Positions 40,865-50,146 of a stretch of DNA of 64,000 bases are shown in pieces. The DNA lies in assembly GCA_002239065.1 (NCBI GenBank), contig MPNO01000008.1, forward strand, positions 1 through 64,000, in the 5' to 3' direction. Position numbers and translations under genes: made by a program. Origin of the DNA: Defluviicoccus sp. bin129 (GTDB taxonomy: Bacteria > Pseudomonadota > Alphaproteobacteria > MPNO01). Below the pieces are notes generated by a model. That model ran no database searches and was not told the origin of the DNA. It worked only from the letters and a program-made list of their open reading frames with translations. Every line of letters starts with the position of its first letter. Within the stretch, counting starts at the first letter, position 1.

Positions 40865-42289
40865 GTGGCGAACAGGGACTTGCGGAGCTGGCTCGACGAT
40901 GTGGAGCGCATCGGCGAGCTCCGGACCATCACCGGCGTCGAGCATCACGAGGAGATCGGCGGCCTGGTCGACATCTTCCAGCGCAGGATGGGCAACCCGG
41001 CGGTGATGTTCGACGAGGTGCCCGGCTTCCCCAAGGGGCACCGGGTGATCGCCAACATCCTGACCTCCGTGCCGCGCATCAACGTCGCGCTCGGCCTCGA
41101 CCCGGAGGCCTCGGAGATGGACCTGATCCGCTGGTGGCGCGACTACATGGGCGACGCGCCGACGCATGCGCCGCGCGAGGTCAATGGCGGGCCGCTGCTC
41201 GACAATGTGAGCGAGGGCGCGGCGGTCGACATCACCACCATCCCGACCCCCAAATGGCACGAGCACGACGGCGGGCATTTCATCGGCACCGGCTGCATGG
41301 TGGTGATGAAGGACCCCGACACCGGCTGGGTCAATTTCGGCTGCTACCGGGTGCAGTCGCACGAGCCGGCGGTGGCGACGGTGATGATGTCGCCCGGCAA
41401 GCACGGAAGGCTGATCATGGAGAAGTACCACAAGCGCGGAGAGGCCTGCCCGGTCGCGGTGGTCGCCGGAATGCACCCCGCCTTCTTCATGATCGCCGGG
41501 CTCGAGATCCCCTACGGCAAGAACGAGTTCGACGCGGTGGGCGGGCTGATGGAGGAGCCGATCGAGATCGTCAACATGCCGCGCACCGGGCTCCCGGTGC
41601 CGGCCGCCGCCGAGATCGCCTTCGAGGGTTACATCGAGGCCGACGACACGGTGCTGGAGGGGCCGCTCGGCGAATGGACCGGCTACTACGCGGGCGGCCA
41701 GCGCGAGGAGCCGGCGATCCGCATCGAGACCTTCATGCACCGCGACAACCCGGTGCTCACCGGGGCCATCCCGGCGGTGCCGCCCAACGACAACACCTTC
41801 TATCTCGGCACCTATCGCTGCGGCGCGGTGTGGAACCAGCTGGAAGCCGCCGGCGTGCCTGAAATCAAGGGGGTGTGGGCGCACGAGGCGGGGGGGAGCC
41901 GGATGTGGCTCACCGTCTCGATCAGGCAGATGTATGGCGGGCATTCGAAACAGGCCGGCATGATCGCCGCCTCATGCCACGCCGGCGCCTATTGCAACCG
42001 CTGGGTGGTGGTGGTCGACGACGATATCGACCCGACCAACATGGACGACGTGGTGTGGGCGATGTGCACCCGGTTCGACCCGCGCGAGGACATGGAGACC
42101 ATCCGCGGCGGCTGGAGCAGCCATCTCGACCCGATGTGCTATGACGGCGACACCGACCGGCGCAGCGCGCGCGTGGTGATCGACGCCTGCATCCCGTTCA
42201 ACCGGCGCGACAGCTTCCCCACCGTCGCCCGCTCGTCGCGCGAGCTCGACGACCGCATCCGCGCCAAATACGCCGACATGCTGCCATAG
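40865..42289 (+). CDS. UbiD-family decarboxylase
   Basis: A 474-residue UbiD-like protein from the GTG at 40865, with GGGAGGGG upstream. R162 in NFGCYRVQSH and E265 and E270 in EGPLGEWTGYY are the prenyl-FMN/active-site residues. Length and motifs match phenolic or vinylic acid decarboxylases. It stands alone after the ATPase remnant and 10 bases short of a convergent VOC gene. Substrate cannot be told; aromatic hydroxy-acids are typical. No ubiX is in the window. Confidence 0.9.
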   Translation: MANRDLRSWLDDVERIGELRTITGVEHHEEIGGLVDIFQRRMGNPAVMFDEVPGFPKGHRVIANILTSVPRINVALGLDPEASEMDLIRWWRDYMGDAPTHAPREVNGGPLLDNVSEGAAVDITTIPTPKWHEHDGGHFIGTGCMVVMKDPDTGWVNFGCYRVQSHEPAVATVMMSPGKHGRLIMEKYHKRGEACPVAVVAGMHPAFFMIAGLEIPYGKNEFDAVGGLMEEPIEIVNMPRTGLPVPAAAEIAFEGYIEADDTVLEGPLGEWTGYYAGGQREEPAIRIETFMHRDNPVLTGAIPAVPPNDNTFYLGTYRCGAVWNQLEAAGVPEIKGVWAHEAGGSRMWLTVSIRQMYGGHSKQAGMIAASCHAGAYCNRWVVVVDDDIDPTNMDDVVWAMCTRFDPREDMETIRGGWSSHLDPMCYDGDTDRRSARVVIDACIPFNRRDSFPTVARSSRELDDRIRAKYADMLP

Positions 42290-42299
42290 GCCTTCCGGT

Positions 42300-43244
42300 T
42301 CAGACGGCCGGCCGTTCTTCCTTGACCCGCCCGCCGACGGCCGGGCCGACGCCATCCTGGACGTGCCACTGGGAAAACCGCAGACCCTCGAAGGTCCGGG
42401 GCTTCCACGCCTCGGTCGCGTAGTCGGAATCGGCGTAGTACTCGACCGCCCCGCCGAGCGGGCTCTCGAAGTACCAGAAATAGGCCGACGAGACGGGATG
42501 GCGGCCGGGCCCGACATCGGTCCTGTAGCCCAGCTCCCGCATCCGCACGCCGCCGCCGAACACCTCGTGGATGTCGCGCACCTCGAAGGCGACGTGCTGG
42601 AGCTCGGTCTTGGCGCCGTTGGTGTTGAGGAAGAACAAATTGTGGTGCTCGTTCTCCGCCGAGCAGCGCAGGAACACCGCGCGGTTGCCCGAATACCGGT
42701 CGGACAGGCGGAAGCCCAGCCGGTCGCGGTAGAACTTCTCGCCCGCCTCGATGTCGGCGGCGAGGAACACCACGTGGCCCATGCGCAGCGGAGACGCGCC
42801 CTCGTCATAGAGCGGCGCGGGTGTATCCACCCTCTTCCGTTCCGCGCCTGTGTTGAATAGAGCCGCATTCACGGAGAGCCGCTTGCGGTGCGGCCACACC
42901 CGGAATCCGATGCCGATCCCGTTGGGATCGTGGGTGTGAATCGTCCCGTCGCGGTCGACCTTGAGCTCGCGGTCGGTGCCGAGCTCCCTGGCGATCCGCG
43001 CGAGATCGCGCTTGCCCTTCACCCCCCAGACCACCTCGCGGAACCCGCCGGCCGGGCTGAGCGGCGGAGCGAGACCGCGCGCGCCCTCCGCCCGGACGAC
43101 GATGCGGCTGCCGATCTCGGTCGCGAATATCTTTTCCGAGCGCCCGTTCTTGACCCTCTCAAGGCCCCAATCGGCGAAGAACTTCCCGGCCGCCGGAAGA
43201 TCGGGCGTTCCGAAAACCACCGAATCGATGCCGACGAACTGCAT
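42300..43244 (-). CDS. VOC-superfamily extradiol dioxygenase-like protein
   Basis: A 314-residue two-domain vicinal-oxygen-chelate protein. Putative metal ligands follow the extradiol pattern: H157 (MGHVVF), H217 (LQHVAF) and E268 (GAVEYY). The N-terminal half (QFVGIDSVVFGTPDL, HTHDPNGIGIGFRVW) is the degenerate repeat, as in catechol 2,3-dioxygenases. I start at the ATG at 43244 with AAGGGGGAC upstream. It diverges from the IclR regulator across a gap with a clear inverted repeat, so it is probably controlled by it. Ring-cleavage activity is likely but the substrate is unknown. Confidence 0.85.
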   Translation of the reverse strand: MQFVGIDSVVFGTPDLPAAGKFFADWGLERVKNGRSEKIFATEIGSRIVVRAEGARGLAPPLSPAGGFREVVWGVKGKRDLARIARELGTDRELKVDRDGTIHTHDPNGIGIGFRVWPHRKRLSVNAALFNTGAERKRVDTPAPLYDEGASPLRMGHVVFLAADIEAGEKFYRDRLGFRLSDRYSGNRAVFLRCSAENEHHNLFFLNTNGAKTELQHVAFEVRDIHEVFGGGVRMRELGYRTDVGPGRHPVSSAYFWYFESPLGGAVEYYADSDYATEAWKPRTFEGLRFSQWHVQDGVGPAVGGRVKEERPAV

Positions 43245-43273
43245 CCTGTCCCCCTTGGCAATTGTCATAGGTA

Positions 43274-43289
43274 GTATGATCGGTCATAC
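43274..43289. promoter_or_regulatory. inverted repeat in the VOC/IclR divergent promoter
   Basis: GTATGA (43274-43279) and TCATAC (43284-43289) are exact inverted arms around TCGG, centred in the 81-base gap between the VOC gene and the IclR gene. A short palindrome in this place is the expected binding site of the IclR-type protein for control of both directions. No second copy was seen. Confidence 0.55.
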
Positions 43290-43325
43290 AATACCCGTCA
43301 ATTGCCGTCGGAGGCGGGAGACGCG

Positions 43326-44150
43326 ATGGTTGGCGAGGAGCCGGACCGGCTCGGGATCGGGTCGGTGGAGACCGCCGCGGCCATCCTCGGCGCGCTCGCC
43401 GAAGGCGGCGGGCAGATGCCGCTCGGCGAGCTCGCGGTCGCCGCGGGGATGCATCGCGCCAAGGTGCATCGCTACCTCATCAGCCTGACCCGCACCGGGC
43501 TGGTCGCGCAGCCGGAACGGAACGGCGCTTACAGCATCGGCCCGCTCGCCATCTCGATCGGCCTGGCCGGGCTGCGCCGCGTCGATCCGATCCGCATCGC
43601 CTACGAGGCCCTGCCGGTACTGCGCGACCGGGTGGACGAGACCGTGTTCCTGGCGATCTGGGGCGACATGGGGGTGACCTGCATCGGTTTCGAGGAGAGC
43701 GCCCGCCCGGTCACAATCAGCATCCGCGTGGGTTCGGTCCTGCCCTTCCTGTCCACCGCGGCGGGACAGGTCTTCGCCGCCTACATGCCGCCGGCCCGGG
43801 TCGATCGCTTCGACGAGCGGGACAGGAAGCAATCGCGACTGCGACCGGCCGCCGCCGTCGAGCTGTCGAAGGGCGAACCCGCCACGCTCCTGCGGGAGGT
43901 CCGCGAGCGCGGGCTGGCGCGGGTCAGGGGAGCGTTGTTCGCCGGCGTCAACGCCCTGGCCGCACCGATTTTCGACCACAGGGGCGATTTGTCGACGGTG
44001 GTCGGGATCATGGGGCGGCAGGAGACCCTCGATGTCGCGTGGGACGGGGACGCCGCGAGAGAGCTCAAGGAATTCGCGGACGGTCTGTCCCGCCGGCTCG
44101 GTTTCGCCGGCAACGGCCTCCATCGAAAGCCGCGGGTTGGAGAGGGATGA
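43326..44150 (+). CDS. IclR-family transcriptional regulator
   Basis: A 274-residue regulator. The winged helix-turn-helix is at about 15-75 (SVETAAAILGALAEGGGQMPLGELAVAAGMHRAKVHRYLISLTRTGLV). The effector domain follows from about 95 (LPVLRDRVDETVFLAIW ... PFLSTAAGQVFAAYMP). I start at the ATG at 43326, preceded by GGAGGCGGGAG. It is the first gene of a long plus-strand array of aromatic catabolism genes, with the hydroxylase beginning 32 bases after its stop, and it faces the VOC gene. IclR proteins often sense the aromatic substrate or a central intermediate. Confidence 0.9.
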   Translation: MVGEEPDRLGIGSVETAAAILGALAEGGGQMPLGELAVAAGMHRAKVHRYLISLTRTGLVAQPERNGAYSIGPLAISIGLAGLRRVDPIRIAYEALPVLRDRVDETVFLAIWGDMGVTCIGFEESARPVTISIRVGSVLPFLSTAAGQVFAAYMPPARVDRFDERDRKQSRLRPAAAVELSKGEPATLLREVRERGLARVRGALFAGVNALAAPIFDHRGDLSTVVGIMGRQETLDVAWDGDAARELKEFADGLSRRLGFAGNGLHRKPRVGEG

Positions 44151-44182
44151 GGCGGCATCCCGGGCGCGACGGGAGGGCCGGC

Positions 44183-45796
44183 ATGATCGAGACAGCGGTG
44201 CTGATCGTCGGTGGCGGGCCCGTCGGACTCGCGCTCGCCGGCGATCTGGGCTGGCGCGGCCGCGACTGCGTGCTGGTCGAACGAAGCGACGGCGAGATCG
44301 TCCAGCCGCGCCAGGATTTGGTCGGTATCCGCACCATGGAGTTCTGCCGCCGCTGGGGGCTGGTCGAGGCCGTCGAGGCCGCGCCCTACAACCGCGACTA
44401 CCCGCAGGACAATGTCTACATCGCCGGCTCGCTCGCCGAAGGATGGGAGATCGGCCGCTACCCCTCGCCCAGCATGAACGACGCGCGCCCGCCGCCCGAG
44501 AGCCCGTGCCGGCGCGAGCGCTGCCCGCAGAACATGTTCGATCCCATCCTGCGCGACTTCGCCCGCTCGCACGCCTCGGTTTCGCTTCTGTACCGGCACC
44601 GCTTCGTCGGCCTTCGAAGCGAGCGGGACGGCGTCGTCGCGGATATCGAGCGCAGCGATACCGGCGAGCGGCTGGAGGTCCGGGCGCGCTTCGTCGTCGG
44701 CTGCGACGGCGCCGGCAGCACGCTGCGCGGGGCGCTCGGGGTGGCGCTGGTCGGCGAGCCGGTGCTGACCCACACGACCAACCTGATCTTCCGCCGCGCC
44801 GGCTTCGAGGCGCTGCACGGCAAGCCGCCGGGATACCGCTTCATCCTGCTCGACGAGGACGTCGGCACCTGGGCGACGATCGTCGCGATCAACGGCCACG
44901 ACGAATGGCGCATGTCGATCATCCGTTCCAGCGCGGACGGCCGTGCCCTGCCCGAGCACGAAATGCGGGACGCCATCCGCCGCGCGGTCGGATGCGACTT
45001 CGAATACGAGCTTGTCTCGGTGATGCCGTGGCGCCGCCGCGAACTCGTCGCCGAAACCTTCCAGTCGGGGCCCGGAGGGAGGCTGTTCCTCGCGGGCGAC
45101 GCCGCCCATGCGATGTCGCCCACCGGCGGATTCGGGATGAACACAGGCGTCGGGGATGGGGTGGATCTCGCGGGGCTGGCCGGCTGGGCCGGGCCGGACC
45201 TGCTCGCTTCCTACACCGCCGAACGCCGTCCGGTGGCCGAGCGCAATGTCCGCGAAGCGTCGGGCAATCTCGGCCGCATGCTCTCGCCGGGCGCCCGGCC
45301 GGGGCTGCTCGAGCGGGGACCGGGCGGCGCCGCGCTGCGGGCCCGGGTGGGACGCGACCTGGCGACGGCGATGCTGCGCGAATGGCGGACGCTCGGCATC
45401 CATCTCGGCTATTGCTACGAGGGGTCGCCGATCTGCGTCGCCGACAACACGCCGCCGCCGAGCCTCGATCCGGCGGTCTACGAACCGGCGGCCCGGCCGG
45501 GCTCCCGCGCCCCGCATGCCGATCTCGGCGGCGGCCGTTCGACGCTCGACCTGTTCGGCCGGGGCTTCGTGCTGATCGCGTTCGGCCCCTCGCCGCCCGA
45601 TCCGGAACCCGTACTGCGCGCCGCCCGGATGCGCCGCATGCCGGTCGAGACCGTGACCCTGGAGCGGCCCGACGTCGCGCGCCTCTACGCAAGGAAGCTG
45701 GTGCTGGTCAGGCCCGACGGGCATGTCGCCTGGCGGGGCGACGCGGCGCCGCCCGACCCGTTGCGGCTGGTGGATCGTGTGCGGGGCGCCGCGTGA
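44183..45796 (+). CDS. FAD-dependent aromatic hydroxylase (PheA/TfdB/MhpA-type)
   Basis: A 537-residue group A flavoprotein monooxygenase. The FAD motif VLIVGGGPVGLALAGDLGWRG is at residues 6-26, the DG region VVGCDGAGSTLR near 172-183, and the GD motif LFLAGDAAHAMSPTGGFGMNTGVGDG near 300-325. The C-terminal thioredoxin-like part (LFGRGFVLIAFG ... LVLVRPDGHVAWRGD) is as in phenol and hydroxyphenylpropionate hydroxylases. It would use NAD(P)H and O2 to hydroxylate a phenolic ring. The next gene encodes a gentisate-type dioxygenase, which suggests it makes a para- or ortho-dihydroxy acid (inference). Confidence 0.9.
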   Translation: MIETAVLIVGGGPVGLALAGDLGWRGRDCVLVERSDGEIVQPRQDLVGIRTMEFCRRWGLVEAVEAAPYNRDYPQDNVYIAGSLAEGWEIGRYPSPSMNDARPPPESPCRRERCPQNMFDPILRDFARSHASVSLLYRHRFVGLRSERDGVVADIERSDTGERLEVRARFVVGCDGAGSTLRGALGVALVGEPVLTHTTNLIFRRAGFEALHGKPPGYRFILLDEDVGTWATIVAINGHDEWRMSIIRSSADGRALPEHEMRDAIRRAVGCDFEYELVSVMPWRRRELVAETFQSGPGGRLFLAGDAAHAMSPTGGFGMNTGVGDGVDLAGLAGWAGPDLLASYTAERRPVAERNVREASGNLGRMLSPGARPGLLERGPGGAALRARVGRDLATAMLREWRTLGIHLGYCYEGSPICVADNTPPPSLDPAVYEPAARPGSRAPHADLGGGRSTLDLFGRGFVLIAFGPSPPDPEPVLRAARMRRMPVETVTLERPDVARLYARKLVLVRPDGHVAWRGDAAPPDPLRLVDRVRGAA

Positions 45797-45833
45797 CCGG
45801 CTACAATCCACCGCGAGCAACCGGGGGAACGGC

Positions 45834-46799
45834 ATGACCGCAGCGATCGCACCCGCGTTTTCCGGGACCGAGACCCTGGATGCGCTCTATGCCGGGCTCG
45901 CCCCGCTCAGCATCAACGCGGGCTGGGCCAAGCCGACGCCGTCGCTGTGGCCGGAGCCCAGGCGCAACTTCGTCCCGTTCCGCTGGTCCTGGAGCGAGGG
46001 CCGGGCCGCGCTGGAGGCCGCCGGCCGGCTGGTCGACACCGAGTTCGCGGAACGCCGCAACCTGATCCTGTTCAACCCGGTCGAGGGCAATTCCTACGCG
46101 ACCGTCCGCACGCTGATCGCCGCCTACCAGGCGATCCTTCCCGGGGAGACCGCGCGCTCCCATCGGCACACGCCCAACGCGCTGCGCTTCATCCTCGAAG
46201 GCGAAGGGTCCTACACCGTGGTCGACGGCGAGCGTCTGGAGATGCGCCCGGGCGACGTGTTGCTGACGCCCAACTGGTGCTGGCACGGCCACGGCAGCGA
46301 GGCGGACGGGCTGTGCCTGTGGCTCGACTGCCTCGATGCGCCGCTGGTCCAGCTGCTGGAGCCGATGTTCTTCGAGCCCCATCCCGAGGAGTACGAGACG
46401 GTGCGGACGGCGCCGGCGGCATCGCCCTTCATCTTCCGCTGGGAAGACACGCTGGCCCGCCTCGACGGCGCCGCGCCCGACCCGGAGGGCCGCCATTTCG
46501 GGCGGATCGAGCTCGGCGCGCCGGCGCTGTCCTCGATCGCGCTCTTCATGCAGCGCCAGCCCGCCGGCGAGCGGACCCGCGCGACGCGGAGCACCGCCAA
46601 CCAGATCGTCTGCGTCGCCCGGGGCACCGGCCGCAGCGAGATCGACGGCGAGGCGTTTTCCTGGTCGCGGGGCGACGTGATGGCGATACCCGCCTGGCGC
46701 TCGTTCGCGCATCGCGCCGAGACCGACGCCGTCCTGTTCGCGATGACCGACGAACCCGTGATGCGCCAGCTCGGCTGGCTCAGGACCGCCGACGGCTGA
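45834..46799 (+). CDS. gentisate/salicylate 1,2-dioxygenase-like bicupin
   Basis: A 321-residue double-cupin protein. The iron ligands appear as H110 and H112 in SHRHTPNALRFILEGEGSYTVVDGE and H151 in NWCWHGHGS, the pattern of gentisate, salicylate and 1-hydroxy-2-naphthoate dioxygenases. The C-terminal cupin (TANQIVCVARGTGRSEIDGEAFSWSRGDVMAIPAW) lacks the ligands, as usual. It cleaves a ring between the carboxyl-bearing carbon and the neighbouring hydroxylated carbon. It lies 37 bases after the hydroxylase. Which hydroxy-acid is used cannot be told. Confidence 0.87.
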   Translation: MTAAIAPAFSGTETLDALYAGLAPLSINAGWAKPTPSLWPEPRRNFVPFRWSWSEGRAALEAAGRLVDTEFAERRNLILFNPVEGNSYATVRTLIAAYQAILPGETARSHRHTPNALRFILEGEGSYTVVDGERLEMRPGDVLLTPNWCWHGHGSEADGLCLWLDCLDAPLVQLLEPMFFEPHPEEYETVRTAPAASPFIFRWEDTLARLDGAAPDPEGRHFGRIELGAPALSSIALFMQRQPAGERTRATRSTANQIVCVARGTGRSEIDGEAFSWSRGDVMAIPAWRSFAHRAETDAVLFAMTDEPVMRQLGWLRTADG

Positions 46800-46869
46800 G
46801 GCCCCGGTTTGCGTCCGCATATCGCGTGTGATTGACTCGAAAACCGACCGGCAAGGGGGTGGCGTGAAA

Positions 46870-48468
46870 ATGGCAAACGTCCAGGAGCTGGATTTCGAGA
46901 AGTTCCGCTTGCGCCGTTTCGTCGAACGCCTGATCGAGATCGACGAAGTCGAGATCCATGAGGAACCGGTGCCGCTCACCGGGCTGAGCCCGATCATCGA
47001 GGCGACGCCGAAAGCCGTCCTGTTCAGGAAGGCCGGACCCAAGCAATTGGAGCTCGTCGCCAAGGCCTCCGCCGGCCGCCGCCGCCTGATCGCCGCATTC
47101 GACAGCAGCGAGGACGAGATCTACGACGAGTTCTACCGCCGGATGGCCAATCCGCAGGAAGTCGTCGAGGTGCCGTCCGACGAAGCGCCGGTGCACGCCG
47201 TCAAGATCACCGGCGAGGACGTCGACCTGACCGAGCTGCCGTTCCACCTGCAGCACGAGTTCGACGGCAGCTGCTACATCTCGTCGGGCATCGACTACAC
47301 GGTCGATCCCGAGACCGGGCGGACCAATGTCGGCAGCAGGCGCCTGTCGCTGCGCAACCGGTACCAGGCGGGGACCAACGTCACCGCACCCTCCGACCTC
47401 AAGCGGATCTACCAGGGCTGCGCCGCCCGCCGCGAGCGTCTTCCGGTGACCTTCACGATCGGCAGCCACCCGTTGGACATGTATGCGGCGACGACGCGTA
47501 TCCCCGGCGACGAGTTGAGCCTGATCGCGACGATGAGGGGCGAGCCCGCGCCGGTGGTCAAGAGCCTGACCAACGATATCCGCGTGCCGGCGGACGCCGA
47601 GATCGTGCTCGAGGGCTATCTCGACGAGCGCGGCTATGTCGAACCCGAAGGGCCGTTCGGCGAGTACATGGGATATTACGGCTCGATCCACATGGACCCC
47701 GTCTTCACCTGCACCGCGATGACCATGCGCGAGGACGTGCTCCACCAGACATTGCAGCACGGCAGCGCCTTCGTCCTCGACCAGACCGATTCGGCCAACA
47801 TCACCGCGCTTCGCATCGAGGCGGAAGCGATGCGGATCCTGAACCGCGCCGTGCGCGAGCCCGTGGCGGCCTGTCTTCGCCCGACCGGCGGCGGCATGAA
47901 CGCGCTCCGGGTGTCGATCAGGCAGCACGAGATCGGCGAGCCCAGGCATGCGATTTCCGCCCTGTTCGGCGGCCTCCGCCGGCTGAAGCATGTCTGGGTG
48001 TTCGACGATGACATCGACATCCGCGACGACCGGCAGGTCGAATGGGCATTCGGCACCCGGTTCCAGGCCGACGAGGACATCGTGATGCTCACCGGCACGA
48101 TGTCGATGCCGATGGACCCGTCGCTCAAGGGGCGGCGGACCGGCGCCAAGGCGGGGTTCGACTGCACCCGCCCGTTCGGCGCGGACAAGGATATCCGCTT
48201 CACGCGCTGCGCCGCCAAGTCGTTCAACGGGCAGGCCCGGTTCCAGACGGTGGAGCAGGCGCTCGAGGCGGGTCCGCTCTTCTTCGGAGAGATCGTCGAG
48301 GCGATCGGCAGCGAAGACGGGCGGGAGGTCGCCTGCGCGCTCGACGAATTGCGGGACCGGGGCAGGCTCGGACGCGACCGCGACGGCCGCTACCACGCCG
48401 CCGAGGGGGAGAAGGGGCTGACGGCGATCGTGGGCGAGCTCTACCACGATCCCAACGAAGGGACCTGA
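46870..48468 (+). CDS. UbiD-family decarboxylase
   Basis: A 532-residue UbiD protein, the longest of the three here. Active-site residues are R157 in TNVGSRRLSL and E260 and E265 in EPEGPFGEYMGYYG. The last 60 residues (AIGSEDGREVACALDELRDRGRLGRDRDGRY) form an extra winged-helix-like tail. The start is uncertain among GTG 46828, GTG 46864 and ATG 46870; AAGGGGG is best spaced for the ATG. It follows the ring-cleavage gene by 70 bases and precedes a TRAP importer, so it probably decarboxylates the imported acid or a ring product. Confidence 0.9.
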   Translation: MANVQELDFEKFRLRRFVERLIEIDEVEIHEEPVPLTGLSPIIEATPKAVLFRKAGPKQLELVAKASAGRRRLIAAFDSSEDEIYDEFYRRMANPQEVVEVPSDEAPVHAVKITGEDVDLTELPFHLQHEFDGSCYISSGIDYTVDPETGRTNVGSRRLSLRNRYQAGTNVTAPSDLKRIYQGCAARRERLPVTFTIGSHPLDMYAATTRIPGDELSLIATMRGEPAPVVKSLTNDIRVPADAEIVLEGYLDERGYVEPEGPFGEYMGYYGSIHMDPVFTCTAMTMREDVLHQTLQHGSAFVLDQTDSANITALRIEAEAMRILNRAVREPVAACLRPTGGGMNALRVSIRQHEIGEPRHAISALFGGLRRLKHVWVFDDDIDIRDDRQVEWAFGTRFQADEDIVMLTGTMSMPMDPSLKGRRTGAKAGFDCTRPFGADKDIRFTRCAAKSFNGQARFQTVEQALEAGPLFFGEIVEAIGSEDGREVACALDELRDRGRLGRDRDGRYHAAEGEKGLTAIVGELYHDPNEGT

Positions 48469-48528
48469 CCGCCGATTCGCATTGCGCCGCGCGGGGTCCC
48501 CAAGACACATATCGAGGGAGAAAACCAG

Positions 48529-49542
48529 ATGAAGCTACGATATTTCGTCGGCGCGATCGGTGCCGCCGCCGTGCTTGCGGCAACGCCGTCCATGGCCGCC
48601 GACGCCGTGACCGTGAAGATCGGTTCGTTCACGCCGCCCAAGGCGAAATACCTTCGCGAAATCATCATTCCGTTTCTCCGCACCGTCGAAAAGGACAGCG
48701 GCGGAGAGGTGCAGTTCAAGGAATTCTGGGGCGGCGCGCTGATCCGAAGCCCGCGCAAGCAGTGGGAAGGCGTCATGAACAAGATTCAGGACGCCGCCCA
48801 GGTGCTGCCGGCCTATACGCCCAAGCTGTTTCCCGACTTCACCATCTTTGCGTTGCCCTACACCTTCCGCGACACGGGCTCCGCGGAAGCCGCGGTGGCG
48901 ATCTGGAAGATGTACGAACAGGGCCATCTCGGCGGGCTGGAACAGGTGCATGTGTTCGCCGTCTACACCAACGACAACAGCGGCATTCATCTCAACCGGA
49001 AAATTTCGTCCCTCGGCGACATCAAGGGGCTCAAGTTCCGCGTGCCCGGCAAGGCCGAGGCCGATGTGGTGAAGAAGCTCGGCGGAACCCCGGTCGGCAT
49101 GTCGATCCGCCAGGTGGCCGAGTCTCTCAACCGCGGCGTCATCCAGGGCGCGCTGGCCGGATGGTCCGCGCTCGGCACCTTCCGCATCACGCCGCTGATC
49201 AAGACCCATATCGACATCCCGCTCGGCGTGCGCACGTTCATCCTCGCCATGCGCAAGGACGTCTACAACCAGCTGGGCGGCAAGGCGCGCGACGCCCTGG
49301 CCCGCCACGGCGGCCTCAAGCTCAGCAGAGCGATGGGCAATTATTACGAAGCCGACGGAAGGCAGCTGCGGGCCGATCCGGGCGAACGCAGCGTGGTTCG
49401 CCTGCCGCAGAAGGATCACGACCAGCTCTATAACGACATCTTCAAGGCCTATCACACCGAGTGGATCGCGAAGAACGAGGACGGCCAGCGCAAGTACTCG
49501 GCGTTGCAGGCGATCCTCAAGGATCTCCGCGCCGCGAACTGA
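48529..49542 (+). CDS. dctP: TRAP transporter substrate-binding protein (DctP)
   Basis: A 337-residue exported binding protein; the signal peptide ends near residue 24 (AVLAATPSMAADA). DctP marks are SGGEVQFKEFWGGALI, YTPKLFPDFTIFALPYTF and LGDIKGLKFRVPGKAE with its carboxylate-binding Arg. It is the third TRAP binding protein in the window. It follows the UbiD gene by 60 bases and precedes dctQ by five. Confidence 0.92.
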   Translation: MKLRYFVGAIGAAAVLAATPSMAADAVTVKIGSFTPPKAKYLREIIIPFLRTVEKDSGGEVQFKEFWGGALIRSPRKQWEGVMNKIQDAAQVLPAYTPKLFPDFTIFALPYTFRDTGSAEAAVAIWKMYEQGHLGGLEQVHVFAVYTNDNSGIHLNRKISSLGDIKGLKFRVPGKAEADVVKKLGGTPVGMSIRQVAESLNRGVIQGALAGWSALGTFRITPLIKTHIDIPLGVRTFILAMRKDVYNQLGGKARDALARHGGLKLSRAMGNYYEADGRQLRADPGERSVVRLPQKDHDQLYNDIFKAYHTEWIAKNEDGQRKYSALQAILKDLRAAN

Positions 49543-49547
49543 AGCCC

Positions 49548-50114
49548 ATGGCAGAGCGCCCGGGCGAGCCGGAAGGGACCGTGCCGTTCGATGCGAACGG
49601 CACGCTCGGCCCGGCGGCGAACTGGATCGCGCTGATCGGCGCGACGGCGATCCTCGGACTGGCGGCGGCCATCGTGGTCGACGTTCTGATGCGCTGGCTG
49701 TTCAACGCGCCGATCCTCGGGGTCGACGATCTCGGCAAGTACAACCTCGCGGTGATCGTTTGCAGCTTCTTTCCGGTCTGCCTGATCGGCGGGCATTTCG
49801 TGACCATCCGGTTTCTCGGCCGCGCGCTCGGACCGCTCCGCGCGCTCTGGCTCGAAGCCTTCGGCGGTTTCGTGACGCTCTGCATCTTCCTGCTGCTCAG
49901 CTGGCAGTTCTTCCGTTTCACGCTCCACGACGTCACCCTGACCGGGCTGGCGACGGCGGTGCTCGAACTCCCGCAGGCGCCCTGGTGGTGGATGGTCACC
50001 GCGATAATCTTCGTCTGCACGGCGATCCAGGTGGTGGTGCTCCTTGAAGCGGGGGTGCGGGCCTGGCGCGGCGTGCCCAGGGCTCCGGCGGCCGCGGTCG
50101 ATTCCGGTGTCTAG
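49548..50114 (+). CDS. dctQ: TRAP transporter small permease (DctQ)
   Basis: A 188-residue membrane protein with four hydrophobic segments. VDVLMRWLFNAPILGVDDLGKYNLAVIVCSFFPVCLIGG is typical of DctQ. The ATG at 49548 is five bases after the dctP stop. It resembles the small permease at 26447 in pattern and spacing. Confidence 0.88.
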   Translation: MAERPGEPEGTVPFDANGTLGPAANWIALIGATAILGLAAAIVVDVLMRWLFNAPILGVDDLGKYNLAVIVCSFFPVCLIGGHFVTIRFLGRALGPLRALWLEAFGGFVTLCIFLLLSWQFFRFTLHDVTLTGLATAVLELPQAPWWWMVTAIIFVCTAIQVVVLLEAGVRAWRGVPRAPAAAVDSGV

Positions 50115-50146
50115 AAGATCCGGCCTCCGGGACCGGCGGTGAACCG

